A DNA stretch of 64,000 nucleotides from Microbacterium sp. CBA3102 (GTDB lineage: Bacteria > Actinomycetota > Actinomycetes > Actinomycetales > Microbacteriaceae): assembly GCF_007954505.1 (NCBI RefSeq), contig NZ_CP042412.1, positions 1,612,001-1,676,000 of the forward strand, in the 5' to 3' direction. Below, in pieces: positions 33,099 through 41,308 of this stretch. Below the pieces are notes generated by a model that saw only the letters and a list, made by a program, of their open reading frames with translations, was not told the origin of the DNA and did not search any database. A program made the translations under genes and the position numbers. Every line of letters begins with the position of its first letter. Position 1 is the stretch's first letter.

Positions 33099-34042
33099 GT
33101 CCCACCACCCGCCTCTCGACCCGTGCGGCGGAGAAGGCAGCGGAGAAGGCCGCCGATCGCGTCGGAGACCGCACCGTCATCTCGGACTCGGAGCGGCGGC
33201 GGCGTGGCATCCGCGTCGGCATGTCGCTCACGCATGTGTTCCTCACCGTCGGGCTGGTGATCGCCGGACTCGGGCCGATTCTGTGGCTGGCGAAGTCGGC
33301 CGTCACGCCGACGCAGGACACGCTGCAGCAGCCGTTCGCGCTCTGGCCGAACGGGACCGATTGGGAGAACCTGTCGACTGCGTGGAACGACATACACATC
33401 GATCAGTACTTCTTCAACACGGTGATCATCGCGCTCGGCGCCTGGTTCGTCCAGCTGCTCATCGCGACCACCGGCGGTTATGCGCTCTCGGTGCTGAGGC
33501 CGTGGTACGCCCCGATCCTGAACGCGCTGGTGCTGGCGACGCTGTTCATCCCGGGCATCGTGCTGCTCGTGCCGCTGTACTTGACGATCGTCCACCCACC
33601 GCTCCTCGGGGATGTGAGCCTGCTCGACAACTACCTCGCGGTCTGGCTGCCTATGGGCGCGAACGCGTTCAACATCCTGCTGGTGAAGCGGTTCTTCGAC
33701 AGCCTGCCCCGCGAAGTGTTCGAGGCGGCGCGGACCGATGGTGCCGGCCCCTTCCGCCTGTTCTGGTCGATCGTGCTGCCCATGTCGAAGCCCATCCTCG
33801 GCGTGGTCTCCGTGTTCGCGATCATCGCGGCCTGGAAGGACTACCTCTGGCCGATGCTGGTGCTGCCCGATCCCGCCGTCCAGCCGCTGTCGGTCCGTCT
33901 TCCGGCCGTGCAGTCGCAGACCGAGCTGGATGTGTTCCTCGCCGCACTTGCGATCGCGACGCTCATCCCGATCGGCATGTTCCTGCTGTTCCAATCCGTG
34001 TTCCTGCGCTCGGCGGGGTTGGGGGGAGCCGTCAAGGGCTAG
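33095..34042 (+). CDS. ABC sugar importer permease (MalG-like)
   Basis: A 315-residue partner permease. A charged N terminus rich in Ala/Lys/Asp precedes six hydrophobic segments. The EAA loop is FEAARTDGAGPFRLFWSIVL (about residues 209-228). Translation is coupled by an ATGA overlap with the upstream permease. Actinobacterial importers of this class usually share one ATPase (MsiK) encoded elsewhere, which would explain the missing ATPase gene. Transcription would end in the nested palindrome that begins at its stop codon. Confidence 0.92.
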   Translation: MSPTTRLSTRAAEKAAEKAADRVGDRTVISDSERRRRGIRVGMSLTHVFLTVGLVIAGLGPILWLAKSAVTPTQDTLQQPFALWPNGTDWENLSTAWNDIHIDQYFFNTVIIALGAWFVQLLIATTGGYALSVLRPWYAPILNALVLATLFIPGIVLLVPLYLTIVHPPLLGDVSLLDNYLAVWLPMGANAFNILLVKRFFDSLPREVFEAARTDGAGPFRLFWSIVLPMSKPILGVVSVFAIIAAWKDYLWPMLVLPDPAVQPLSVRLPAVQSQTELDVFLAALAIATLIPIGMFLLFQSVFLRSAGLGGAVKG

Positions 34043-34124
34043 CCGAGACCCCCCTCTCCCGCCGAGACCCCCCGGCCGTTGTCGCCCCCAGGGCGGGGTC
34101 TCGGCGAGAAGGCGGGGTCTCGGC
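34042..34124. terminator. Nested double palindrome between convergent genes
   Basis: GCCGAGACCCC occurs at 34042-34052 and 34061-34071. Its complement GGGGTCTCGGC occurs at 34095-34105 and 34114-34124. Left copies and right copies are each 19 nt apart, so one stem can nest inside another. It lies between the permease and TetR genes and fits a bidirectional terminator. Confidence 0.7.
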
Positions 34125-34125
34125 G

Positions 34126-34707
34126 TCACGGGTGGGGAGCGGGGCGGGGGGCGAGAGTGTCGATCAGCGAGGTCATGATGCCGGGCATGTCGACCGAGGG
34201 GTCGATCATCCACTGCAGCTGGAGGCCGTCCGACGCGGCCTGGATGATCCGCGCCAGCGTCTCGGGGTCGAGCGCCGGACGCTGCTCCTCGGTGGCGAAG
34301 CTCTCCGCGATCGTCCCGCGCAGGCGCTCGCTGCGCTCGAGAAAGTAGGCGTGGGCCGGATGCTCGGGATCGGCGGCATCCACGGACAACCGGGAGAAGA
34401 GGGCGACGAGTCCCGGCACCTGCGTGTTGTGGCGGATGACCTCGAGGAAGCCGTCGCGGGCTCCGGCGGCCCCGGCGACGGAGGGATCCAGGCCGTCGTG
34501 CTCGTCGCGCTTGCGGAGGACCTCGGTGAAGAGCTCCTCCTTCGAGCCGAAGTAGTGCAGCAGAGCGGCGGGGGTCACACCGACCACCTCGGCGATCTCC
34601 TTGAGCGAGGCGTTCTGATACCCCTTGCGCCCGATCACGTCGAGGGCGCTCTCCAGGATCTCCTCGCGTCGCGCGACGCCCTTCGCGTATGAACCTCGTC
34701 GAACCAT
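34126..34707 (-). CDS. TetR-family transcriptional regulator
   Basis: A 193-residue repressor. The helix-turn-helix lies in the first 55 residues (ILESALDVIGRKGYQNASLK, EIAEVVGVTPAALLHYFGSK), with a helical ligand-binding domain after it. It is divergent from the GH3 beta-glucosidase with a 92-bp shared promoter region, so that gene is its probable target. The inducer is unknown. Confidence 0.9.
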   Translation of the reverse strand: MVRRGSYAKGVARREEILESALDVIGRKGYQNASLKEIAEVVGVTPAALLHYFGSKEELFTEVLRKRDEHDGLDPSVAGAAGARDGFLEVIRHNTQVPGLVALFSRLSVDAADPEHPAHAYFLERSERLRGTIAESFATEEQRPALDPETLARIIQAASDGLQLQWMIDPSVDMPGIMTSLIDTLAPRPAPHP

Positions 34708-34713
34708 GTCACG

Positions 34714-34719
34714 AGCGTA
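34714..34719 (-). promoter_or_regulatory. Leaderless-type -10 element of the TetR gene
   Basis: TACGCT on the minus strand ends 6 nt before the ATG at 34707. Confidence 0.45.
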
Positions 34720-34733
34720 ATCCTGAATGTTGT

Positions 34734-34762
34734 TTGAAATCTAATACTGAATCACGTAAGGT
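34734..34762 (+). promoter_or_regulatory. Promoter of the GH3 beta-glucosidase gene
   Basis: TTGAAA (34734-34739), a 17-bp spacer and TAAGGT (34757-34762) form a good promoter in an AT-rich patch. CTGAAT occurs twice (34722 and 34747) around the -35, which could serve the divergent TetR protein. Confidence 0.55.
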
Positions 34763-34799
34763 TTTCGCAAGACATCGCTGTCCCCGCGAAAGGAAGACC

Positions 34800-37067
34800 A
34801 TGACCGAGATCTCGGCATCCGACCTCACCCTCGAGGAGAAGGCATCGCTCACCAGCGGCGCGGACTTCTGGACCACGAAAGCCGTCGATCGGGTCGGCAT
34901 CCCCTCGGTGATGATGACCGACGGTCCTCATGGGCTTCGCAAGCAGGCAGGCAGCACCGACCACCTCGGACTCGCCGGCAGCGTTCCGGCCACGTGCTTC
35001 CCGCCGGCTGTCGGCATCGGCTCCTCCTTCGACCCCGAACTCATCGAGCGGGTCGGTGCGGCGATCGGTGTCGAGGCCGCGATCGAGGACGTCGCCGTCG
35101 TGCTCGGACCCGGCATCAACATCAAGCGCTCACCGCTGTGCGGACGAAACTTCGAGTACTTCTCCGAGGACCCGATCGTCTCCGGAGTGCTCGGGGCCGC
35201 CTCGGTCCGAGGCATCCAGTCGCAAGGGGTCGGCACCTCGCTCAAGCACTTCGCGGCGAACAACCAGGAGTTCGACCGGATGCGAGCGAGCTCCGACGTC
35301 GACCCCCGTCCGCTTCGCGAGATCTACCTGCGCGGATTCGAGCGTGTCGTGAAGGACGCGTCGCCCTGGACCGTCATGTGCTCGTACAACAAGCTCAACG
35401 GGGTCTGGACCTCGGAGGATCCTTGGCTGCTCACCAGCGTGCTCCGTGATGACTGGGGCTTCGACGGTCTCGTCGTCTCGGATTGGGGCGCGGTGAACGA
35501 TCGCGTCGTCGGTGTCGCTGCGGGCCTCGACCTGGAGATGCCCGCCTCCGGCGGACGCACGGACGCACAGCTCGTCGCCGCGGTGCGCGCGGGAACCCTC
35601 GACGAGAGTGTCCTCGACACCGCAGCCGACCGCGCGATCGACCTCGTTCGCAAGGCGGGCGCGCGCCCGGTCGCGGAAGGCCCCCTCGATGTCGACGCGC
35701 ACCATGCACTCGCCCGTGAGGCCGCAGGACGGTCGATCGTTCTGCTGAAGAACGATGACGCACTGCTGCCTCTGCAGAAGGACCAGAAGGTCGCCGTGAT
35801 CGGGGCCTTCGCGACCGAGCCCCGTTTCCAGGGGGCGGGTTCGTCGCTGATCAATCCCACCCGGATCGACAACGCGCTGGACGAGATGCGGGCCTTCGGC
35901 GGGGAGCAGGTCACGTACGCGCCCGGTTTCGCGGTCGAGGGCGGCGCCATCGCGGCAGAGGGACGGTCGGCTGATGACCTCCGCGCCGAGGCTGTCGACG
36001 CGGCGGGCTCCGCCGACGTCGCCGTGCTCTTCCTCGGTCTGCCTGCCGCGGAGGAGTCGGAGGGCTTCGATCGCGAGCACATCGACCTGCCCGCAGCACA
36101 AATCGCGGTGCTGGATGCCGTGCTCGAGGTGAACCCTCGCGTGGTGGTGGTGCTGTCCAACGGCGGAGTGGTGGCTCTCCCCTTCGCGGACCGTGTGCCG
36201 GCCATCGTCGAGAGCTGGCTGCTGGGGCAGGCCGGAGGTGGCGCTGTGGCCGACGTGCTCTACGGCGTCGTCAACCCCTCCGGCAAGCTCACCGAGACCG
36301 TGCCCGTGCGGCTGGAGGACAACCCCTCCTACGGCAACTTCCCGGGAGAGTTCGGGCACGTGCGCTACGGCGAAGGGCTGCTCGTCGGCTACCGTTGGTA
36401 CGACGCGAAACGCCTGGATGTCACCTACCCGTTCGGCCACGGGCTCTCGTACACGACGTTCGAGTACGGCCCCGCGACGGCCGAGGTCGGCACGGACGGC
36501 GACATCACCGTGAGGGTCGAGATCACGAACTCCGGCGGCCGCGACGGCCGTGAGGTCGTGCAGGTCTACGTCGCCCCTGCGCAGTCGATCGTGCAGCGGG
36601 CGCCTCGTGAGCTCAAGGCGTTCGCGTCCGTCGCCCTCGGCGCAGGGGAGGCGCGCGTCGTCGAGCTCACCGTCCGGCGCGAGGACCTGGCCTACTGGGA
36701 CGTGCGCATCGATGGCTGGATCGTCGAGGGCGGCACCTACACGGTCGATGTCGCTGCGTCGAGCCGCGACCTCCGCTCGACCGTCTCGGTCGAGATCGTG
36801 GGCGACCCGGTGCATCAGGAGCTGACCATGAACTCCTCGGTCGGCGATCTGATGTCCCACCCGGTCGCCGGGCCGATCGTGCAGCAGGCCCTCGGTGGCT
36901 TGATGGGTGGTGGCGATGCGGCTGCTGCGTCGATGATGCCGAACGACGACGCGATGCAGAAGATGATGGCATCGTTCCCGATCGGCCGCCTCGCCGGATT
37001 CCCCGGGCTGCCCGTCACGTTCGAACAGATCGAGCAGCTGGTGGCCGCGGCGAACGCCGGGGAGTGA
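34800..37067 (+). CDS. Glycoside hydrolase family 3 beta-glucosidase
   Basis: A 755-residue cytosolic enzyme. The N-terminal barrel has GPHGLRKQ, the KHFAANNQE substrate motif and nucleophile Asp228 in GLVVSDWGAVND. The second alpha/beta domain includes DVAVLFLGLPAAEESEGFDR. A C-terminal fibronectin III-like domain (VRVEITNSGGRDGREVVQVY) follows, then an unusual Met/Gly/Ala-rich tail of about 90 residues (GGLMGGGDAAAASMMPN). The ATG follows AAAGGAAG. It probably hydrolyses beta-glucosides or related glycosides and is likely repressed by the divergent TetR. Confidence 0.92.
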   Translation: MTEISASDLTLEEKASLTSGADFWTTKAVDRVGIPSVMMTDGPHGLRKQAGSTDHLGLAGSVPATCFPPAVGIGSSFDPELIERVGAAIGVEAAIEDVAVVLGPGINIKRSPLCGRNFEYFSEDPIVSGVLGAASVRGIQSQGVGTSLKHFAANNQEFDRMRASSDVDPRPLREIYLRGFERVVKDASPWTVMCSYNKLNGVWTSEDPWLLTSVLRDDWGFDGLVVSDWGAVNDRVVGVAAGLDLEMPASGGRTDAQLVAAVRAGTLDESVLDTAADRAIDLVRKAGARPVAEGPLDVDAHHALAREAAGRSIVLLKNDDALLPLQKDQKVAVIGAFATEPRFQGAGSSLINPTRIDNALDEMRAFGGEQVTYAPGFAVEGGAIAAEGRSADDLRAEAVDAAGSADVAVLFLGLPAAEESEGFDREHIDLPAAQIAVLDAVLEVNPRVVVVLSNGGVVALPFADRVPAIVESWLLGQAGGGAVADVLYGVVNPSGKLTETVPVRLEDNPSYGNFPGEFGHVRYGEGLLVGYRWYDAKRLDVTYPFGHGLSYTTFEYGPATAEVGTDGDITVRVEITNSGGRDGREVVQVYVAPAQSIVQRAPRELKAFASVALGAGEARVVELTVRREDLAYWDVRIDGWIVEGGTYTVDVAASSRDLRSTVSVEIVGDPVHQELTMNSSVGDLMSHPVAGPIVQQALGGLMGGGDAAAASMMPNDDAMQKMMASFPIGRLAGFPGLPVTFEQIEQLVAAANAGE

Positions 37068-37103
37068 GCTACGGGGCGGTCGACGGCGATGATGCCCGCT
37101 CGC

Positions 37104-37823
37104 TCAGGGTGACTCCTCGGAGGATGGGGCGGCGACTCCCGCGCGAGCGCCTGCGCCGCGCATGATGCGCGCGACCGCCGTGATGAGGAACAGCTGTCCC
37201 GTGATCGCTTCTGCGACGGCGACCGCCTGCGACGTCGCGGTGGAGGGGACGAGGTTGCCGTAACCGGTGGTCGTGAGCGTCGTGAACGAGAAGAAGAGCT
37301 GGTTGGCGAGCGAGTCGTCGTCCGTGCCATCGAAGATCGAGGCGGGGGAGACGAGGGAGAGCAGGTTGAAGGCGAACGTGAAGAAGAGGCCGACGAAGAC
37401 GTAGGCCGTGATGGCTGCCAGGAGCGCTTCGAGGTTGAGCCCACGCCGCTTCACCTGGTGACCGATGATCGCGACCGGCGCCACGAGGAGCGCGACCATG
37501 GTCGCGGTCGAGAACACGATGTCGAGTACGTGCCCGCCCGCGCTGCTGAGCGCCGTGATGATCGTCGCGAGCCCGGCCGCCGACAGGATCACCCAGGCCA
37601 CGTGCTGGATCATCGGCGGTGTCCCGGTCACGCGGAACACGACGGCGACCGTCACGAGGATGACCAGGAACGCCCACGGGCTCGGATCCGTGGCGCGTTG
37701 TGCCGCGCACAAGGCGTAGGAGACGACGAGCAGCGCGAAGATGATCACGTATCCCGACACCCCGTCGAAGACGGTGCCGGACGTCGGTGTCGCACCCGTC
37801 TGGAACTCTCGCATCCCCGTCAT
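37104..37823 (-). CDS. Potassium channel family protein
   Basis: A 239-residue membrane protein with six or seven hydrophobic segments. A K+ selectivity-filter motif, TLTTTGYGNLVP, lies around residues 186-197 just before the last segment. TTGYG is a common variant of TVGYG. No cytosolic RCK domain is present, as in small prokaryotic channels. A Shine-Dalgarno (GAGGTG) precedes the ATG at 37823. Ion specificity is inferred from the filter alone. Confidence 0.83.
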   Translation of the reverse strand: MTGMREFQTGATPTSGTVFDGVSGYVIIFALLVVSYALCAAQRATDPSPWAFLVILVTVAVVFRVTGTPPMIQHVAWVILSAAGLATIITALSSAGGHVLDIVFSTATMVALLVAPVAIIGHQVKRRGLNLEALLAAITAYVFVGLFFTFAFNLLSLVSPASIFDGTDDDSLANQLFFSFTTLTTTGYGNLVPSTATSQAVAVAEAITGQLFLITAVARIMRGAGARAGVAAPSSEESP

Positions 37824-38002
37824 ATCGCACCTCGCCCCCGTCTGTCGACGGCGCGGGAGCCGGAGGGCCGGAGGAGAGTCTCCGGGGCGGGTGCGGGCGT
37901 CGTCGCACGCTCATCGTGGCATCCGTGCGGACCGAGCGGTCGGCGAGTGTCACCCTTTCCGGGCGATGCGGGCGCCGGTTCGTGACAGCTCGCCATTCCG
38001 GT

Positions 38003-38041
38003 TATGATGGTGAGGTGCATCCGTGCTTTCGGGTCGGATGC
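38003..38041 (+). promoter_or_regulatory. -10 and leader hairpin of tRNA-Ser(GCU)
   Basis: TATGAT (38003-38008) predicts a start near 38015. GCATCCG (38017-38023) pairs with CGGATGC (38035-38041), 7 bp, ending 2 nt before the mature tRNA. GTGACA at 37982 could be a -35 with a short 15-bp spacer. In the rest of 37824-38002 I see no gene. Confidence 0.5.
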
Positions 38042-38043
38042 CT

Positions 38044-38132
38044 GGAGACGTCGCATAGTCCGGCCGAGTGCACCACCCTGCTAAGGTGGAGTCCCCTCAC
38101 GGGGACCAGGGGTTCAAATCCCCTCGTCTCCG
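38044..38132 (+). tRNA. tRNA-Ser(GCU)
   Basis: An 89-nt class II tRNA. The acceptor GGAGACG pairs with CGTCTCC, and discriminator G follows. Anticodon loop CTGCTAA gives anticodon GCT. A long variable arm GTCCCC-TCAC-GGGGAC and T arm AGGGG-TTCAAAT-CCCCT are present. CCA is not encoded. TTTTT at 38135-38139 could help termination. Confidence 0.95.
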
Positions 38133-38200
38133 CACTTTTTCCAGGGAGGGCATCCGCCCCCGCCACGCGTCAGGTCGTGTGCTGTGGGCCGATCCACGAC

Positions 38201-38206
38201 TAACCT
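38201..38206 (+). promoter_or_regulatory. Leaderless-type -10 element of the DUF2254 gene
   Basis: TAACCT ends 6 nt before the ATG at 38213. Confidence 0.45.
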
Positions 38207-38212
38207 TCGGGA

Positions 38213-39520
38213 ATGCGTACCTGGTTCCTTCGCGCTCGCGAGTCCTTCTGGTTCCTGCCGACGGTGTTCGGGGTGGCGGCGATCGCCCTCGCGATCGGAC
38301 TGACCGAGCTCGACCGCTTGCTGCTCGCGAACGGCGACACCTCGGGCGCCCTTCTGGCGGATCTGTCCGCGACGGGCGGGCGCGCGATCCTCACCGTCAT
38401 CGGCGGGACCATGCTCGGGGTGGCGGCGACATCCTTCTCGATCACGATCTCGGTGCTGGCCACGACATCATCGGCCTATGGGCCCCGCCTGGTGCGGAAC
38501 TTCATGGCGGACCGCGGGAACCAGTTCGTCCTCGCGGTCCTCACCTCGACGTTCCTCTACACGCTGGTGGTGCTGCGCGCGGTGCGGACCGAGCAGGACT
38601 CGATCTCTGCGTTCGTCCCCGTCACGGCAGTGACGTTCGCCGTCTTCCTGGCGATCGCCGACGTCGCGGTGCTCGTGTACTTCATCCACCACATCGCCAG
38701 GTCGGTCCAGGTGACCACCCTGCAGGGGCGGGTGCTGAGGGAGCTCGTCGAGGTCATCGACCTCCTCTACCCCGACGCGTCGGACCGCGACACGGTGGCG
38801 ACGGAACCGGATGACCTCATCGTCCACGAGGAGTTCTTCGCCACCTCCTCGGGCTATGTGCAATACGTCGACTTCGAGGACCTCGTCGCTTTCGCGCGCG
38901 CGCATCAGGTCGTCGTCCGCATAGCCACTCCGCCGGGAACCCACGTGCTGGAGGGCCAGGTGATCGCTCAGTCTCTGGTTTCCCGGAATCAGGGACGGGA
39001 CGAAAGCACGGAGAAGGCGGCGTCGAAGGCGATCACGTCCGCGATCGCCGTCGGAGCGGCGCGCACTCCCCACCAGGACCTCGGTTTCGCCGTTCAGGGG
39101 CTGACCGAGATCGGCGTCCGCGGGCTCGCAGCGGGAACCAACGACCCCTACACGGCGGTGGCTGCGATCGATGCGCTGAGCTCGGCCCTCGTGACCCTCT
39201 GCGGCCGTCCGGCGGCAGATGGAAGGTATCCCGGCGACGACGGCGAACTGCGGGTCGTCTGCCGCTGGCCGTCTCCCATCGAGCTGATCGCCGACGCGCT
39301 TCTGGCCCTTCGCACGTACGGGATGAACCACCCGCTCGTCGTGCGTGCGGGCGTCGGGCTCCTCGAACGGCTGGAGGCCGCGATGACCGGGGGAGATCGT
39401 CTGCGGTTGCGGGACGAGATCGCCGCGTTCCGCTCGGCCTACGTCGCCACGGATCCGCCGCCCACCGATGCCGCCCCCGTGCTCGAGCGGCTGGACGACA
39501 CCGTCCGCCGCCTGCCCTGA
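38213..39520 (+). CDS. DUF2254 membrane protein
   Basis: A 435-residue protein with four N-terminal transmembrane segments (about residues 14-33, 55-78, 102-120 and 134-156) and a large soluble C-terminal part. It matches DUF2254 (ATSFSITISVLATTSSAYGPRL; NDPYTAVAAIDALSSALV), a family without known function. It is convergent with the YihY gene, with 21 nt between stops. Confidence 0.85.
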   Translation: MRTWFLRARESFWFLPTVFGVAAIALAIGLTELDRLLLANGDTSGALLADLSATGGRAILTVIGGTMLGVAATSFSITISVLATTSSAYGPRLVRNFMADRGNQFVLAVLTSTFLYTLVVLRAVRTEQDSISAFVPVTAVTFAVFLAIADVAVLVYFIHHIARSVQVTTLQGRVLRELVEVIDLLYPDASDRDTVATEPDDLIVHEEFFATSSGYVQYVDFEDLVAFARAHQVVVRIATPPGTHVLEGQVIAQSLVSRNQGRDESTEKAASKAITSAIAVGAARTPHQDLGFAVQGLTEIGVRGLAAGTNDPYTAVAAIDALSSALVTLCGRPAADGRYPGDDGELRVVCRWPSPIELIADALLALRTYGMNHPLVVRAGVGLLERLEAAMTGGDRLRLRDEIAAFRSAYVATDPPPTDAAPVLERLDDTVRRLP

Positions 39521-39541
39521 CGACCTCGCGACAGCGTGGGG

Positions 39542-40639
39542 TCAGGAGCGTCGATCGTTTCGATGCCAGAGGCGATCCAGGAACCTCTTAGCCCTCTGGA
39601 ACACCGTGTCTTCGCGCGGTGAGAGCGTCTCCCCTCGGCGGAGACGGGTGCCGCGTTCGATCGTGATCTCGCGCGAGCGCTCGGTCCGGTCGACCACGGT
39701 GGACTCGCGGAGGGGGAGCTGCAACTCCGATTCCGCCTTCTGCCCGGCCTGGAGCTGCCTGCCGCGTTCGAGTTCCGCGTTGAACTCGGCGCCGATCAGC
39801 AGAGCCACGTTGATGACGAACAACCACAGGAGGAAGACCACGACCCCGGCGAGCGAGCCGAACGTCCGGTTGTAGTCGGCGAAGTTCGACACGTAGATGA
39901 AGAGGCCGGCAGAGGCGAGGGAGAGCACCCCGACGGCGAACGCCGCACCCAGCCCCAACCACCGAAGCGGGGGCTGCTTCAGATTGGAGGTGCCCTTGTA
40001 GAGCAGGGTGATCATCAGGACGACGGCCGTGGCCAGGACCGGCCACTTCACGACGTCCCAGACGCCCAGAGCCGTGTCGCCGATGCCCAGAGCATGTCCG
40101 GCCGCACGCGCGACGGGCCCGGAGAGGACGACCACCCCGACGACCACCAGCGCGAGGGCGAGGAGCACGACGGTGACGCCCAGCTGCCAGGGCTTGCGCT
40201 TCCAGTAGGGTCGCCCTTCCGGGACACCGTAGATGCGGTTCAGTATGCGACCGAATCCGCTCACATAGATCGAGGCGGACCACACGGCGGTGACGACGGC
40301 CACGATCAAGGTGATGCCCGCAGCGGACGTGCCTGCCGCATCGGTCAACGGCGCACGAAGCGTGTCGGTCACGGCCGGGGGTGCGACCTCGGCGAGGAGC
40401 GTGAGCAGCCGATCGAGCACCTCGTCCGTATCCGCGAGCACTCCGACCAGCGCCATCACCGCCAGCCCTGCCGGAAAGACCGAGAGGACGGCGAAGAAGG
40501 TCAGGGCGGCCGCCGCGTCCACGCACCCGTCGCGGACGAACTCCTGGACCGCGCGACGCCCGATGTACGTCCAGGTCTGCCGTCGAATCTGCAGAGGAGT
40601 CGAAGGCTTCGCTCGATCTGCTGCTCCCGTGTCCGACAT
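39542..40639 (-). CDS. YihY/virulence factor BrkB family membrane protein
   Basis: A 365-residue protein of the YihY/BrkB family with six transmembrane segments. The family core AAALTFFAVLSVFPAGLAVM lies near residue 41, and VFLLWLFVINVALLIGAEFNAELER near the end of the core. A charged C-terminal tail of about 70 residues follows. Older annotations call such proteins ribonuclease BN, which is not supported. The ATG at 40639 is preferred, with GTG at 40648 an alternative. Confidence 0.88.
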   Translation of the reverse strand: MSDTGAADRAKPSTPLQIRRQTWTYIGRRAVQEFVRDGCVDAAAALTFFAVLSVFPAGLAVMALVGVLADTDEVLDRLLTLLAEVAPPAVTDTLRAPLTDAAGTSAAGITLIVAVVTAVWSASIYVSGFGRILNRIYGVPEGRPYWKRKPWQLGVTVVLLALALVVVGVVVLSGPVARAAGHALGIGDTALGVWDVVKWPVLATAVVLMITLLYKGTSNLKQPPLRWLGLGAAFAVGVLSLASAGLFIYVSNFADYNRTFGSLAGVVVFLLWLFVINVALLIGAEFNAELERGRQLQAGQKAESELQLPLRESTVVDRTERSREITIERGTRLRRGETLSPREDTVFQRAKRFLDRLWHRNDRRS

Positions 40640-40687
40640 GTCTCTCACGCTACGCCGCCGGAAGGTGTCGAGCGGAAACCCCTTGCG

Positions 40688-41197
40688 CTACAGCAGCGGC
40701 AAGGATCGCGCCACACCGATCGGCTCGACCGGGGTGTTCTCGTCCGCGACGCCGAACCTGACGAGGGACTGAGGGGCGGAGCGGTAGTCCGGGGGCGCGG
40801 TGTCGAGTCCGGCTGCGTCGAGGAGGACGAACTCTGCCGCCGAGCCCACGATGCGCAGGGTGCCCACGGGGAGGCAATCGATGATCAGCTGGAACTCCCG
40901 CTCGTGCGGGTACACCCTTGAACCGGTGATCGACCAGGCCGTGAACTCGTTGGCGGTCCGTGTGCACAGCCAGTTCTGCTGCGCGACATCCTTCACCCGG
41001 AGCAGGGCGGTGTTGCCGCGGAGGCGCGAGGATTGACGCAGTTCGAGGAGCACGCCGACCGATCCGCCCAGCACATCGACGATGACCCGGGTGATCTGGG
41101 CATCGATGAGAGCGTCGGGCGTCAGGAAGGGGTTCTCCGCGTCCGGGAGCGCCGGAAGTCCGGATGGTATGCCGATCAGCAGATCATTCGCGTTCAT
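40688..41197 (-). CDS. Hypothetical protein
   Basis: I do not recognise this 169-residue protein. It has no signal peptide or transmembrane segment. It is rich in beta-branched and small residues and reads as alternating beta strands (ITRVIVDVLGGSVGVLLELR; GNTALLRVKDVAQ; EREFQLIIDCLPVGTLRIVG), suggesting a compact beta-rich fold. One Cys pair candidate is WLCTRTAN and IIDCLP. GGGGAG upstream of the ATG is a fair Shine-Dalgarno. It is divergent from metP, but nothing links the two functionally. Confidence 0.6.
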   Translation of the reverse strand: MNANDLLIGIPSGLPALPDAENPFLTPDALIDAQITRVIVDVLGGSVGVLLELRQSSRLRGNTALLRVKDVAQQNWLCTRTANEFTAWSITGSRVYPHEREFQLIIDCLPVGTLRIVGSAAEFVLLDAAGLDTAPPDYRSAPQSLVRFGVADENTPVEPIGVARSLPLL

Positions 41198-41295
41198 GCC
41201 CCGTCGCTCTCCCCAGAGGTCCCCAATATGTTGAGATTACGCGACGCGCTTTCACGAACTCTGTACACGGAGTGTGAACCGGTGTCCCCCTCGGG

Positions 41296-41301
41296 TAGTC
41301 T
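41296..41301 (+). promoter_or_regulatory. Leaderless-type -10 element of metP
   Basis: TAGTCT ends 7 nt before the ATG at 41309. The 111-bp divergent region also holds the imperfect inverted repeat ACTC-TGTACACG-GAGT (41258-41273), a possible regulator site. Confidence 0.4.
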
Positions 41302-41308
41302 CGCCCGC

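Noticed and set aside
38135..38170. Rho-independent terminator after tRNA-Ser(GCU)
   Set aside because: A T run is present, but I find no convincing stem directly before it. The variable and T arms of the tRNA are not a terminator.
41033..41308. Upstream extension of MetP
   Set aside because: It is antisense to the hypothetical gene and adds 92 residues that the NSS family lacks. The -10 element at 41296 would lie inside it.
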